The notes under the pieces were generated by a model. That model was not told the DNA's origin and ran no database searches. It worked only from the letters and a program-made list of their open reading frames with translations. Both the position numbers and the translations under genes were made by a program. 64,000 nt of DNA from assembly GCA_033439255.1 (NCBI GenBank), contig CM065882.1:1116001-1180000 (forward strand), written 5' to 3'. Every line of letters starts with the position of its first letter. Positions within the stretch are counted from its first letter, which is position 1. Positions 47,955 through 58,142 of this stretch are shown piece after piece. The DNA is from Hericium rajendrae (Eukaryota; Basidiomycota; Agaricomycetes; Russulales; Hericiaceae).

Positions 47955-48521
47955 ACGCGGAGAGGGCGCGCGGTGCAGTGCGGTGCATGGGTGAGGTGCG
48001 ACATGGCATGGATGTGACTGTGGGTGCAATTCTGTGAGCATATGCATGACATAGCACAATGGATGGGCTTGTGGGTGAGGCGCAGCACAGCGCAGTGGAC
48101 AGGCACATGGGCAAGGCATGGTGCAGTGCAGCAGGCAGGCACACGTGCACATCAGAGATATGGGGTGCGAGCATGGGCACAGGATGTGGGCACACAGGTG
48201 AGGCGCAGCGCAGGCATGGTGCAATGTGTGGTCACATAGGCAGGTGCGATGTGCAAGGCATGATGCGGGAGAGGCAGGGGGCGAGCATGGTGTGGCATGC
48301 AAGCACAGGATGGGCGTGGGGTGGTAGGTGGCATGACACATTGGTGGGTGGCGAGGGGCATGCGGTAGGCAGCGCGACGCATCGGTGGGTGGTGCGACGC
48401 ATCGGTGGGTGGCGCGACACATGCGATAAGTGGGAGAGGCATGTGGTGGTGATGTCGAGGGGGGGCCAAAGCAGGAGGGGGCAGCGACGAGAAGTGACTC
48501 GAAGGGACAGGGAAGGAAATT

Positions 48522-48551
48522 GAGAGTATCACTCGAATAAGCGATACTCTC
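48522..48551 (-). other. CATC-family hairpin (Q copy)
   Basis: GAGAGTATCACT and AGCGATACTCTC, one mismatch or wobble; ~40 nt after AGGTAAGT (minus, ~48594). Confidence 0.65.
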
Positions 48552-48990
48552 AGTGTTAGCATAAATAAACAAAGAGATTTTTTTTTACTTACCTGCCAGG
48601 CCCTCATCATCCTATAACTGTCCACCAGTGTTTGATTCCACATGAAAGGGGGAGGAAGGAAGAAGGAGAGGAGAGATGGGAGGGGAGTTGATGGTAGCAG
48701 CTGCAAGAAACTTCAATGTGTGTTAAGTCGTTTAACCAACGAATGTGTGCGAGTTTGAATGTTTGTAATGTAGTAAATCAAATAAAATCAGGATAAATCT
48801 GAAAAAACAACAGTAGCTATATTTCATTAGTTTAATTCATTTGAATGATGAAACTATCTAGCTATTATACTATAAGCTATTGGAAAGCAACACGAACTTA
48901 GTGAAGTCTGCCATCTTGGTCTCTGATGTAGCACCCAGCAGCACCCGGGCCGGGTTGCAACAGCTGCATTTCGGGCTCTGCTCGTGATGT

Positions 48991-49000
48991 CTATATAAGG
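48991..49000 (+). promoter_or_regulatory. TATA promoter of element Q
   Basis: GTCTATATAAGGCATGC followed by a CT-rich leader; CpGs of the upstream CCACGTC have become TpG/CpA. Confidence 0.6.
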
Positions 49001-49736
49001 CATGCATGATGCACAACCTCTCTTTCTTTCCAACCCCCATCATCTCTTCTGTCATTGACTCAAGCTTTTGCATGATGAGTCTTCCTTTTCTTATGTCTAG
49101 TAATCTTTGTGCTTATGTCTTACCCTTACTATGGGTGTATACATTTTCGCTTTTTTAAAAATTTTGGTAAGTCGCTTTTAGTCTTCGATGCTTCACTAAC
49201 TAGCTTTTACTACTTGTTAGATATTGCTTTTTTTTGTGATGTACGTAAGTGTTCATTTGAACCTTTTGTGATGACCTTTATTAATGTTTGTTTGTCTTAC
49301 AGTCTCTATACTTTTGAATCCTCTCATAGTATAGCCTCTTATAGTACCATGTATTTGCTAGTCAATAAATTTTGATTGTTGTTTGATTAAATCCTTATAA
49401 ACTGCATAAATTTTTTTATTGACTTGGATGTTATATTGAGTGGTCAAGACCTGCAAATATAACAGACTGTATATGTGCAATAAATCTATTGTAGCATGTA
49501 TAGACTACTGTAGTTGTGGTAGCACATTATAGCATTTGTAGAAGATTGCACATTTTGAGAACTTGACTTGTCTACAGTAGCAAACCTGTACTACAGTGAA
49601 CTACAGTAGACAATATCTGTCTACTGTAGGTACGAAAAATAAGAAGAGTCCTACAGACACTATGTCAACTACTCTGGCTACTGTAGCTACTGTAGCCAAC
49701 GGTAGTTCACGATAGTACATACAGTTTTTCCAGATG

Positions 49737-51403
49737 TAATGGCCAATCACGTGATCAATAGCAGACCTTGTTCGGCCGCACAAGGTCTGGTGGCTGTGCT
49801 TAGCTTATGTCAGCAGTAGTTGATGTTGCGCTCTCTGCTTTCTCTTCTTTTCTTCAAATAGCTTTGAAGTCAGTGTGATACTACCAGTAGTGCACACTGA
49901 CTACAAGGCTTGGACATGCCCAGTTCCCATCTGCAGCGAGTTGCGGCTGAGGTGTCCAATGATGGTGTAGGGCCATCACCAACTTTCTGGATCTCTTCTG
50001 ATGATGTGGCATAGAGATTGCACCATGGCCCTCTCAATACCACATGAATCAGAATGAGTGAAAGCTTGTTGGAATCAAATTTAGAATAGCTTTAGAATAG
50101 TGCCATAAACAGCAAGATAGCATGGCAAAATGCTGATCTATTGAACTATATGTCCATGATGATGTGGCAGACTAATTGCTTTATAGCTCTGCTGATACTG
50201 CATCAATCATGATGTATGAGGGCTTATTGAAATTGCATTTACAGTAGCTTTCTAACAGTATAGTTTACAACATTATAGCACCACTTGTTGTTGAGATAGG
50301 AGACAATACTGTTTTGCTGACGTGGCACATAAATCGAGAAATATCTCTGCTTGGAGTGATCCGATTTTCATATTCTAAATTGGGTTGGAAAGATGTAATC
50401 AAAGGTATTCGAACACAATTTACCGTTTGTCGATTGATTGCTTCGTTGCAGAGCTATAAAGCAATCACTGTATACAGTGTATTGGCTCTCTAGGCAACTT
50501 ATGCTTATGTAAGCGGGCGCTAAGACCTTGTTCGGCCGCACAAGGTCTTGTAGGATCACATGACCGAGTCTCAGGACCCATTGCTACCGATAAATTGCAT
50601 TGTTTTGCTCATTTTATCAATAAACAGTATGTACATTTGTTTGCTGTGTATCATTTTAGTGGCTGTATCTTTCTGTGAGCAGTAAATTGTGTTGGAGACC
50701 AGCTTTCTGATATATTAGGATGCATTTGAGAACAAGTGAATCGGCTGAGTACTGATTAAGTTAGCTGGAGTTCAAGCATTCTAGGGGGAAAATGCAGAAA
50801 CAATTCGCATTCTGCGAGTTTTGCACCGATCCTGATGCATGAGGTACCATCAGAAAGCTATCAATAAGTAGATTCTGATGCACTTTAGAACGAGTAAATC
50901 GGTTGGGAATTGACCTAGTTAGCTAGGGTTCAAGCATTTTAAAAGAGGAAAAAAAGAAACACTTTGCATTCTGCAAGTTCTTAACCGATTTGGATGCATA
51001 AAATATGATAGCAAAGCTATAAGCGAGTAGATTTAGATGCATTTAAGAACAAGTAAATCAGTGGAGAATGCACTGAGTTAGCTCAAGTTCAAGTGTCATA
51101 AAGGGGAAATGTAGAAATTCATTGCATTCCATGAGTTCTGCACAGATCAGGATGCAAAAAATACTGTCAGAAAGCAATAAATGAGCAGATCCAGATGCAT
51201 TTGAGAACAGGTGAATTGGTCAAGAACTGATCAAGTTACATTAAATCAACAAAGTTTGGCCAGAGCTGGAGTTGAACCTGCAAACTCGTGAGATTGAAGA
51301 TGTGTGATTATATAAGCCAACTGCCTAATGGGCATAGTCATCGTTTGCATGTCGTTTTCACTATGAAAAGGCGGTATAGAGTAAATGATTCTAAGGAATC
51401 GTA
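49737..51403 (-). repeat. Z4 3' module
   Basis: CGGCCG palindromes at 49763-49788 and 50523-50548, ~3.5 units of the 158-bp repeat (50690-51235), tRNA-like segment and terminal hairpin (51250-51403). No gene. Confidence 0.7.
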
Positions 51404-51984
51404 ATAAAGCAAGATCTGTAAAGGGAAGTGTGCCATCTTGAATCTGCCTACATTTGGCCTTTTCTGTGGTAGGAAGAAAATTGTTGATATAGCACTTGAG
51501 AGCTAGGGTGAAACCAGGAGCGTCATGTTCCTTCTCGATAGACAATATAGGAACCTTGAGAAATAGGGGTCATTTGGCAACCTGAATGGATGGTGTCATT
51601 TTCAAAGGAGGTGTAGTACAAGGTGTTGTCATAGCTCCCTCTTGCTGAAGAAAGGTATCAAACATGGCCACTTTTTTCTGACAAGTGAGCCATTATGCCA
51701 TCTGTGATCGCTTGTCTCGGTGGTTTGAAGCACACCATGCCTCCTTGGCAAAGTCGATGTGAAAGTGTTCAAACATTTCAGTATTGTAGTTATCTGTTGT
51801 TCAAACAGACAGATGGACTCTGTATAATGAACCAAGGAATGGAGTTTAGGAATATTGAAGTGCTTTCGTATGCTAAGATTTTTCAAGACCTGCCTGTTCT
51901 TGAAGAAGTCGTCTAATGCCTTCTCCAGATAGCCAAGGGTTGTATCATCATGAGTGAGATACTGGACAATATAGATGAAATCTA
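51404..51984 (-). pseudogene. Plavaka-type transposase gene 1, upstream piece
   Basis: From 51984 down: DFIYIVQYLTHDDTTLGYL, then IRKHFNIPKLHSLVHYTESI, the family's characteristic H-F-N-x-P-K-L-H-S block. A degenerate T-x-E/S-E-R-L-H segment and LALKCYINNFLP with PFTDLAL follow before Z4. At least two frame changes or stops. The R element (51985) separates it from more N-terminal coding, which I did not find in the window. Confidence 0.75.
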
Positions 51985-52595
51985 CATCAGGAACCTTGAT
52001 AATTTTCTGACAGGTCTGATAGTGCTGATAGTACCTGATTGTGTCTGAGAGCTTCTGATCAATCTGCAGCAACTGATCATTTTTGCAATCTGACAATTTT
52101 CTCTCAGCAGTGATCAGATAACATCAGACATGTTCAGCTAATGTCAGATATACTTTTAAAAATCAAATACTTGTTAGTTTCTAAGCAGATGCATCAGATA
52201 TCTTCAGACAATATCAGAAATACTTTGAAAAATCAGATGTCTATTAGTTTTTAAGCAGATGCATCAGATATCTTCAGATAGTATCAGAAATACTTTTAAA
52301 AATCAGATATCTATTAGTTTTCAAGTAGATGTATCAGATATCTTCAGACAAAATCAGAAATCTCATTAAAAATTATATGCTTGTTAGTTTTCAAGCAGAT
52401 GCATCAGATATCACTTGGTGGAAGAGGGCCGATGTTTTGCATGGCAATACGATTCCTTTTTTATTGTTAGCTAGTATATTTTATAAAGGTGCATAAATAA
52501 GTAAACTTGCTTCTTGTTCTTTTGCATAATGCAAATTGCCAAAACCTGATAGCATACCTTCAAACTCACATTGTCTACCAGTGGCTGCTCCATCA

Positions 52596-54110
52596 TAGGG
52601 TTTGACATGATTCAGAGTTACTCATGGGTCAACACGGGTAAACCTGTGAAATTTACCCATGGGTTCCTGACCTGCAGATCTAGATCACCTGGTGGTTGAA
52701 ACCTGTCTAGATCCAGATCAAGACTTTGCTAAACTTCATTGACCTACAGGTAACCCATGGTGACCTGTAACTTGAACTTCAATTGCCAAAGTGTTACAAT
52801 TATTCAGGATATGAGCTCTAATTTACAGTAGTAACTACATATAATTGTAGAGCTAATACTGTTGCACTACACCCTCTGCTGCTACCCATTGCACTCTGTG
52901 AGTGATATGGCTTAATGGCACAGGTTGCTACAGGGCTTGTGGGGGCCATGTATAAGCAGGCACACATGCAGTAGAGGGTCATGTGCAGATAAACACGAGG
53001 GCACGTGGCAGTATGTGCACCATCTGTGCCATACATGGACATGCAGTCCAAGAATTGCAGGGACAGCAGGTGCATGTGCATGCATGCACTGCTGTGGTGT
53101 ATGCTATCCTAGGCATGCAAAGGCAATTGTGCACTGTCAGATGCAAGTGGAAGTTGCATAAAATGGGGTGTCACTCATCAGAGACAGCTGAGGGGATGAC
53201 ATGCTTGCTGAGAAAGTTGAGAATGTCCTCACAGATCTTGGCAAGCTTGAGCTCACTCCTGATCCTCTCCTAGTCATCCTTGATCACGGAGATCTGCATC
53301 TCATTGTCCTTCAACTGATCATTCTGTCCAATCAAAGACACAATCCATCACGATGTGCATTGAGAGCCAATGATGTCCTTGCATGAGGCATCTGTGGGGA
53401 AAACAGTCAACTAGACATGCAAATGACTGTATACTGCAGTACAGAGGGATGAGAGTGATGTAAGCACAAGCCTGATGCTGGAGTCTGTAGATGCAACCTG
53501 CACAATTTATCAACAAATGAGAATCAAGCCTCATTGCTATACAGCATGTTGTTGCTGACGTTATGCTAGCACTATGTATGCTCTTCAGGATGTGGATGGA
53601 AGCTGAAACACTTGCACATGTGAGAGCAAAGTTTGTAGGTATTATCAGTACTAAGGGCATTATTGAACATACAGGTGATGGAGAGAAGCATGAACAACAT
53701 GCTAGGTGAGACATAATGTCAAAAGATGATAGTGGGGCAGTGGGCTATCAAAGAATATTGAAAACAAGTCTCACTCAATAATGAGTGAGACTCTCAAGAT
53801 CAGCAATGTACAACAAAATTAACAGTGATTAGACTCATCTTAAGTCTCTCAAGCCGATTCAAACCCATTTCTGCTATTGCATTGACAAAAATGATGCAGT
53901 GAAAAGCATACTTAGCATGTCATGATAGTAGTAAGTGAAGACAAGATGAACTGATCTGCAAATGATCCATGATGTCACAGGTACCTGATCTGCAGCTCCA
54001 GATCACCCAGTGGCTGAAACTTATGTAGATTCAGGTCAGCCCTTGCGGCATGTTGAATACCCATGGGTTCAGATCCAGGTCACCCATGAGTGCACTCATG
54101 TTGAACTCTA
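52596..54110 (-). mobile_element. U4: U-family element, 1515 bp
   Basis: Ends TAGGGTTTGACATG and CATGTTGAACTCTA, flanked by CTCCATCA on both sides (52588-52595 and 54111-54118), an exact 8-bp TSD. Hairpin at 53767. Frames at 52818-53714 have no recognisable domain. Confidence 0.9.
53767..53792 (-). other. U-family hairpin (U4 copy)
   Basis: AGTCTCACTCA pairs perfectly with TGAGTGAGACT around ATAA. Relative to U1 a C-G pair has become T-A on both arms. Confidence 0.7.
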
Positions 54111-54470
54111 CTCCATCATGGTATCAGATTCTTTTTCCTTTATCAATAATTCTTGCAGTAAAATGAACTGCTCTAAAATACACTATAGCTACAAGTTTAA
54201 ATGTTGTTTTTCTTATTGTCTGTATGATGTTTTATGGTAAATGAGTAATTTATTTTAATGTTGTGATAGTCAAGTTTTACTATTATTAATGGTGGAGTAT
54301 TGTTGTTAAAGACAGTTGTGACATGAATAGGACTATTATACTGAGGACATTTATGCTGATCTTATTCATATTTTTTCAAGCTTACTAACTATATTTGACT
54401 CTGCAGATAAGCTAGCAATATGCAATACAAGATTGTAAACATCTTCAGTTATACAATATGTACTTGATGT

Positions 54471-54676
54471 ACTTGAGAGAAGAGAGACAATGCTTTGCAT
54501 AGCAAGATGATTTTTTTTTACTATTAGTTATATTTAATAACAGTGTATAAATGAGTAAAGTCTTACTAGTCAGATTGATTATAAATCTCTATGAAATTTA
54601 TAGCAAATAGTCTATAATAACACTAAATACAAATTGGTAGTACTTAATTAAAGTATGATCAGTGGAGAACTGTCAG
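54471..54676 (+). mobile_element. Diverged Z-type 5' end (Z10-like)
   Basis: ACTTGAGAGAAGAGAGAC, AATGCTTTGCATAGCAAG, then ATGATTTTTTTTTA: same spacing as the Z start with several changes. No separate 3' hairpin is seen before 57445. Confidence 0.45.
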
Positions 54677-55943
54677 ACTTACCTCAAGGTCAAGAGCCTG
54701 GGGGACAAATCTCAATTTTGAGTCTTGATTTTTGAGTTCTAAACAATACAAGACCTGTATAGCATGGCTGAGAAGCAGTTCATTAGTAAATTTTGGAGCA
54801 TTTGAGAACAAGAGAATCGGTAGAGCATTGATGGACTTACCTCAAGGTCAAGATTTCTAAAGAGGATAATTCCAATTTCGAGTCTTGGTTTTTGAGCTCT
54901 TAACAGTCTGAGGGCTATGTAGCATGGCTACAAAGTGATTGATTAGTACATTTCAGGGCATTTTGGAATAAGAGAATCAGTGGAGAACTGCTAGACTTAC
55001 CTCAAAGTCAAGATGGTGAGATTGAGTCTTGATTTTTGAGTTCTAGATGGTTTGAGGGCTATGTAGCATGACTGGAAAGAGATTAAATAGCAAATTCTGA
55101 TGCATTTGAGAACCAGTGAATCAGTGAAGAATTGATAGACTTACCTCAAGGTCAAGATTTTAAGGGAGTAATCTCAATTTCGAGTCTTGATTTTCGAGTT
55201 CTGGATGGTTTGAGGGCTATATAACATAGCTGGAAAGTGATTAATCAGTAGAGTTGAATGCATTTTAGAATGAGAGAACCAGTGGAGAACTGAGAGACTC
55301 ACCTCAAGGTCAAGATTTTAGGGGGGAGATCTCAGTTTTGAGGTTTGATTTTTGAGTTCTAGATAATTTGAGAGCTACATAGCATGGTTGAAAAGAGATT
55401 AATTAGCACATTTGAGCAAAATTTAGAATGAGTAAATCAGTGAAGAACTGAGGGACTCACCTCAAGGTCAAGATCTTGAGGGGATAATCTCAATTTCGAG
55501 TCTTGATTTTCGAGTTCTAGATGGTTTGGGGGCTACATAGCATGGCTGGGAAGAGATTAATGAGCACATTCTGATGCATTTGAGAACAAGTGAATTAGTA
55601 AAGAATTGAAGGACTTACCTCAAGGTCAAGATCTTGAGGGGGTAATCTCAATTTCGAGTCTTGATTTTCGAGTTCTGGATGTTTTGGAGGCTATATAGCA
55701 TGGATGGAAAGCAATTAATCAGTAGAGTTGAACGCATTTTAGAACGAGAGAATCGGTGAAGAATTGAAGGACTTACCTCAAGATCAAGGTTTCTAGGGGG
55801 TAATCCTAATTTCGAGTCTTGATTTTTGAGTTCTAGATGGTTTGGGGGCTATGGAGCATGGCTGGAAAGCGATTAATCAGGAGAGTCCAATGCATTTTAG
55901 AACAAGAGAATTGGCAGAGAATTGATGGACTTACCTCAAGATC
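54677..55943. repeat. 158-bp tandem repeat, eight units
   Basis: The marker ACTTACCTCAAGGTC (or ACTCACC...) starts at 54677, 54835, 54995, 55139, 55297, 55455, 55613, 55771 and 55929. The spacings are 158, 160, 144 and then five times 158. Units carry CTCAATTTCGAGTCTTGATTT and GGCTATGTAGCATGGCTGG. Confidence 0.95.
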
Positions 55944-56450
55944 ATTTGAATAATGATAATTGGTTGATTTTCAACTAGGCAGATAGGCTAGCATAGCTCA
56001 GAAGGCCTCATCTGGAAGCAGCTATCAATATGGTTTTGATAAGCTCTAATATGTCTTAGTTGGTGTCAGATTTAGAGACCTATAAGTAAATTAGTCTGCC
56101 AGCTCAGCAAGTTAGATACATACAAGACGACCAAAGTGAGCCGCTGGATCGAGTACCTTCTGGTTCCAAACCATCAACCACTCAGCGTAAGACTTTACTG
56201 CTAGTGCTTCAAAACTGAAATTTTGATTATATAATCAGTCTTCAAAACCATAAATTTCTAGGCACTTTTGTACTTATAATATACTATAAGAGTAGACATT
56301 GTACTAATGCTAATTGCTCATTGATTATATTATTCTTAGTATTAAAAAATATCAAAAAAATCTGGCATGAACTGGAATTGAACTTGCAAACTCAAGAGAA
56401 CTCACACTTCACCACCGAGTTTTGATTATATAATCATCACATGATCACCA
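55944..56450. other. Spacer in Z9, no gene seen
   Basis: A/T-rich, with a solitary tRNA-like box B stretch (complement of GGTTCAATTCC) at about 56360-56400, a decayed relative of the Z end. Confidence 0.5.
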
Positions 56451-56525
56451 TCATGGTATAGCCGTACCATGGTGAAGTGCTCATGTGATCACAACCATGG
56501 TACAGCCGTACCATGATGAAGTGCT
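56451..56525. repeat. Paired GGTAC hairpins
   Basis: Two copies of CATGGTAYAGCCGTACCATG (20 bp, palindromic), 42 bp apart and separated by GTGAAGTGCTCATGTGATCAC. Confidence 0.7.
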
Positions 56526-56739
56526 GTTACATTGGAGCTCATACTAAGACTGAATCTTTCAACAGTCATTAAATGATTTGATCACATAGTAGATTGCTAT
56601 ATAGTATATGTACTTATTGAGTCTGCTCAATGTATACTAAAAATAATTGAGCAATATAGATCACAAAACTGAGTTTTTGTGTGAGTTCTACATGGATCAT
56701 AATACATAAAATATGGCTAGAAAGCGATGAGTGAGTAGC

Positions 56740-57290
56740 ATCCGATTCACTTGAGAACGAGTGAATCAGTGGAGAATTGACTGAGATAGCCAAGGATCAA
56801 GCATACTAGGAGAAAAAATACAGAAGTGCTTTGCATTCTATGAGTTCTGCATGGATCAAAATGCGAAAAATATGATTCAAAAGTTATAAATGAGTAGTAT
56901 TTGATTCACTTGAGAATGAGTGAATCGGTGGAGAATTGATTGAGATAACTAAGAATCAAGCATACTAGGAGGAAAAATACAGAGATGCTTCATGTTCTAC
57001 GAGTTCTGCATGGATCAAAATGCATAAAATATGGCTAGAAAGCAATGAATGAGTAAATTCTGATACATCTAAGAATGAGTGAATCAGTCAAAAACTGACT
57101 GAGCTAGCTGAGGATCAGATCAAGCTTACTAGGGGGAAAAATACAGGAATACTTTGCATTCTGCAAGATCTGCATGGATCAAGATGCATAATATATGGCT
57201 AGAAAGCAATAAATGAGTAGATTCTGGTGCATTTGAGAATGTGTGAATTGGTCAAGAACTGACCAAGTTACAGTAAACAAAGTGTAAAAG
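56740..57290. repeat. 158-bp-type tandem repeat, ~4 units (second array of Z9)
   Basis: GAGAAYGAGTGAATC recurs at about 56753, 56912, 57071 and 57235 (159, 159, 164). Closer in sequence to the arrays of Z1-Z4 than to 54677-55943. Confidence 0.8.
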
Positions 57291-57445
57291 AAAAAGTCTG
57301 GTCAGAGCTGGAATTGAACCTGCAAACTCGTTAAATTGAAGATGTGTGATTATATAAGCCAACTGCCTAATGGGCATAGTCATCATTTTGGTGTCGTTTT
57401 CACTATGAAAAGGCAGTATAGAGTAAACAATTCTAAGGAATCGTA
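57290..57445 (-). repeat. tRNA-like segment and terminal hairpin of Z9
   Basis: Reverse complement of the 12660-12815 pattern; hairpin now imperfect (ACAATTC-TAAG-GAATCG). Confidence 0.65.
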
Positions 57446-57645
57446 ATTAGTTAAGTGTCAGAAATTGTTTTGAAAATTAGCTATCTATCAGTTTTTAAAC
57501 AGTTATGTCAGATCATTTTAGGCAAGATCAGAATTACTTTAAAAAATCAGATGTCTATCAGTTTTTAGACAGATATATCAGATCTCTTCAGACAAGATCA
57601 GAAATCTTGTTAAAAATTAGATGCCTATCAGTCTACTTTACAAGT

Positions 57646-57979
57646 CTATCACTTAGTTTGAGTTGAGAGTCAGTTTCAATAAGTGTCACTAGATGTTATA
57701 CAAAGAGATCTGAAGTTGGTATTATGATATTAATCACTATTAGTAGTAAGAATCAAAATCAAAATTGAACATCAAAGTAATGTCAAAATAATAAGTCAAA
57801 ATTGATAAGATTCTTACTCTGTTAAGTTGAAGAAACACTTCACTAAAACTAACTAGAAACATATGTTTTTGCTAAAGTAAAATTATATTGACAAAACTGG
57901 TAGTATACAGGTAAAGACTAAATAATGTACTAAATAATGTACAATAATGAAAAAGAAAACAACCATTCAAAGTCAATCT
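57646..57979. other. A/T-rich spacer, no gene seen
   Basis: Lies between the R remainder and the stop codon of Plavaka gene 2; may be its 3' flank. No TIR or repeat recognised. Confidence 0.5.
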
Positions 57980-58142
57980 TTAGAAAGCAAAATCATAAGC
58001 ATGATGATCAGAGTACTTGTTTACATAAAAAGAGGAAAATGCATCCAAAGAATAAGTATGTTTGAAATCTTTAGGAAGAAACTCAGTCCCATATACTTCA
58101 ATAAGATGTGCTCCCCGATAAATTGTGTTCAGATGAACTACA
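57980..58142 (-). pseudogene. Plavaka-type transposase gene 2, C-terminal end
   Basis: Read from 58136 down: VHLNTIYRGAHLIEVYG, then LDAFSSFYVNKYSDHHAYDF before the stop TAA at 57982-57980. This is the family's usual C-terminus. The LTR element at 58143 separates it from the rest at 63231. About 25 residues expected between the two pieces are missing, which agrees with the absent TSD of that element. Confidence 0.75.

Larger units (their letters stand above)
46420..49736 (+). mobile_element. Q: large CATC element, 3317 bp
   Basis: Ends CATCAGGAAAAACTG and, inverted, CATCTGGAAAAACTG, flanked by TA (46418-46419 and 49737-49738). The site is intact in Z1-Z3 (GCTAATGGCCAATCA). It has extra 5' sequence (46720-47850) with GAACRAGCCYACATG phrase repeats and introns-like GGTAAG sites. 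Then come the GC-rich block (47960-48440), hairpin (48522), donor-like ACTTACCT (minus), TATA (48991) and CTACTGTAG repeats (49490-49700). Confidence 0.85.
41467..51403 (+). mobile_element. Z4: Z element carrying a copia fragment (holds Q and two MITEs)
   Basis: ACTTGGGGGAAGAGGGCC at 41467 and terminal hairpin GAATCGTA at 51403, inserted in Plavaka coding sequence with the reading frame restored on removal: no TSD and no deletion. Without Q and the CATC MITE it is ~6.4 kb, like Z3. The arms of Z3 and Z4 face each other, making 27823-51403 a ~23.6-kb interrupted inverted duplication. Confidence 0.9.
52413..57445 (+). mobile_element. Z9: Z element with expanded 158-bp arrays (holds U4)
   Basis: ACTTGGTGGAAGAGGGCC at 52413 and terminal hairpin at 57445 (GGAATCGTA). 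A second, diverged 5'-like end (ACTTGAGAGAAGAGAGAC, 54471) lies inside. Without U4 it is ~3.5 kb and mostly repeats. Confidence 0.75.
51985..57645. mobile_element. R: CATCAGGAACC element, right end not found (holds Z9)
   Basis: It starts CATCAGGAACCTTGATAATTTTCTG after TA. The interior has ~90-bp repeats of CAGATGCATCAGATATCTTCAGA (four copies, 52100-52410) that resume at 57446-57630 after Z9. No CATCAGG-type right end is seen, so the end coordinate is approximate. Confidence 0.6.

Noticed and set aside
27823-51403. Assembly artefact
   Set aside because: The two arms differ by independent insertions (B only in Z3; Q and the 200-bp MITE only in Z4) and have different flanks, so this is probably real. 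Long reads would settle it.
52818-53714. Small frames in U4
   Set aside because: No domain, not conserved in U1 or U2b.
54677-55943. CRISPR array
   Set aside because: Whole 158-bp units are repeated without unique spacers, and the context is eukaryotic.
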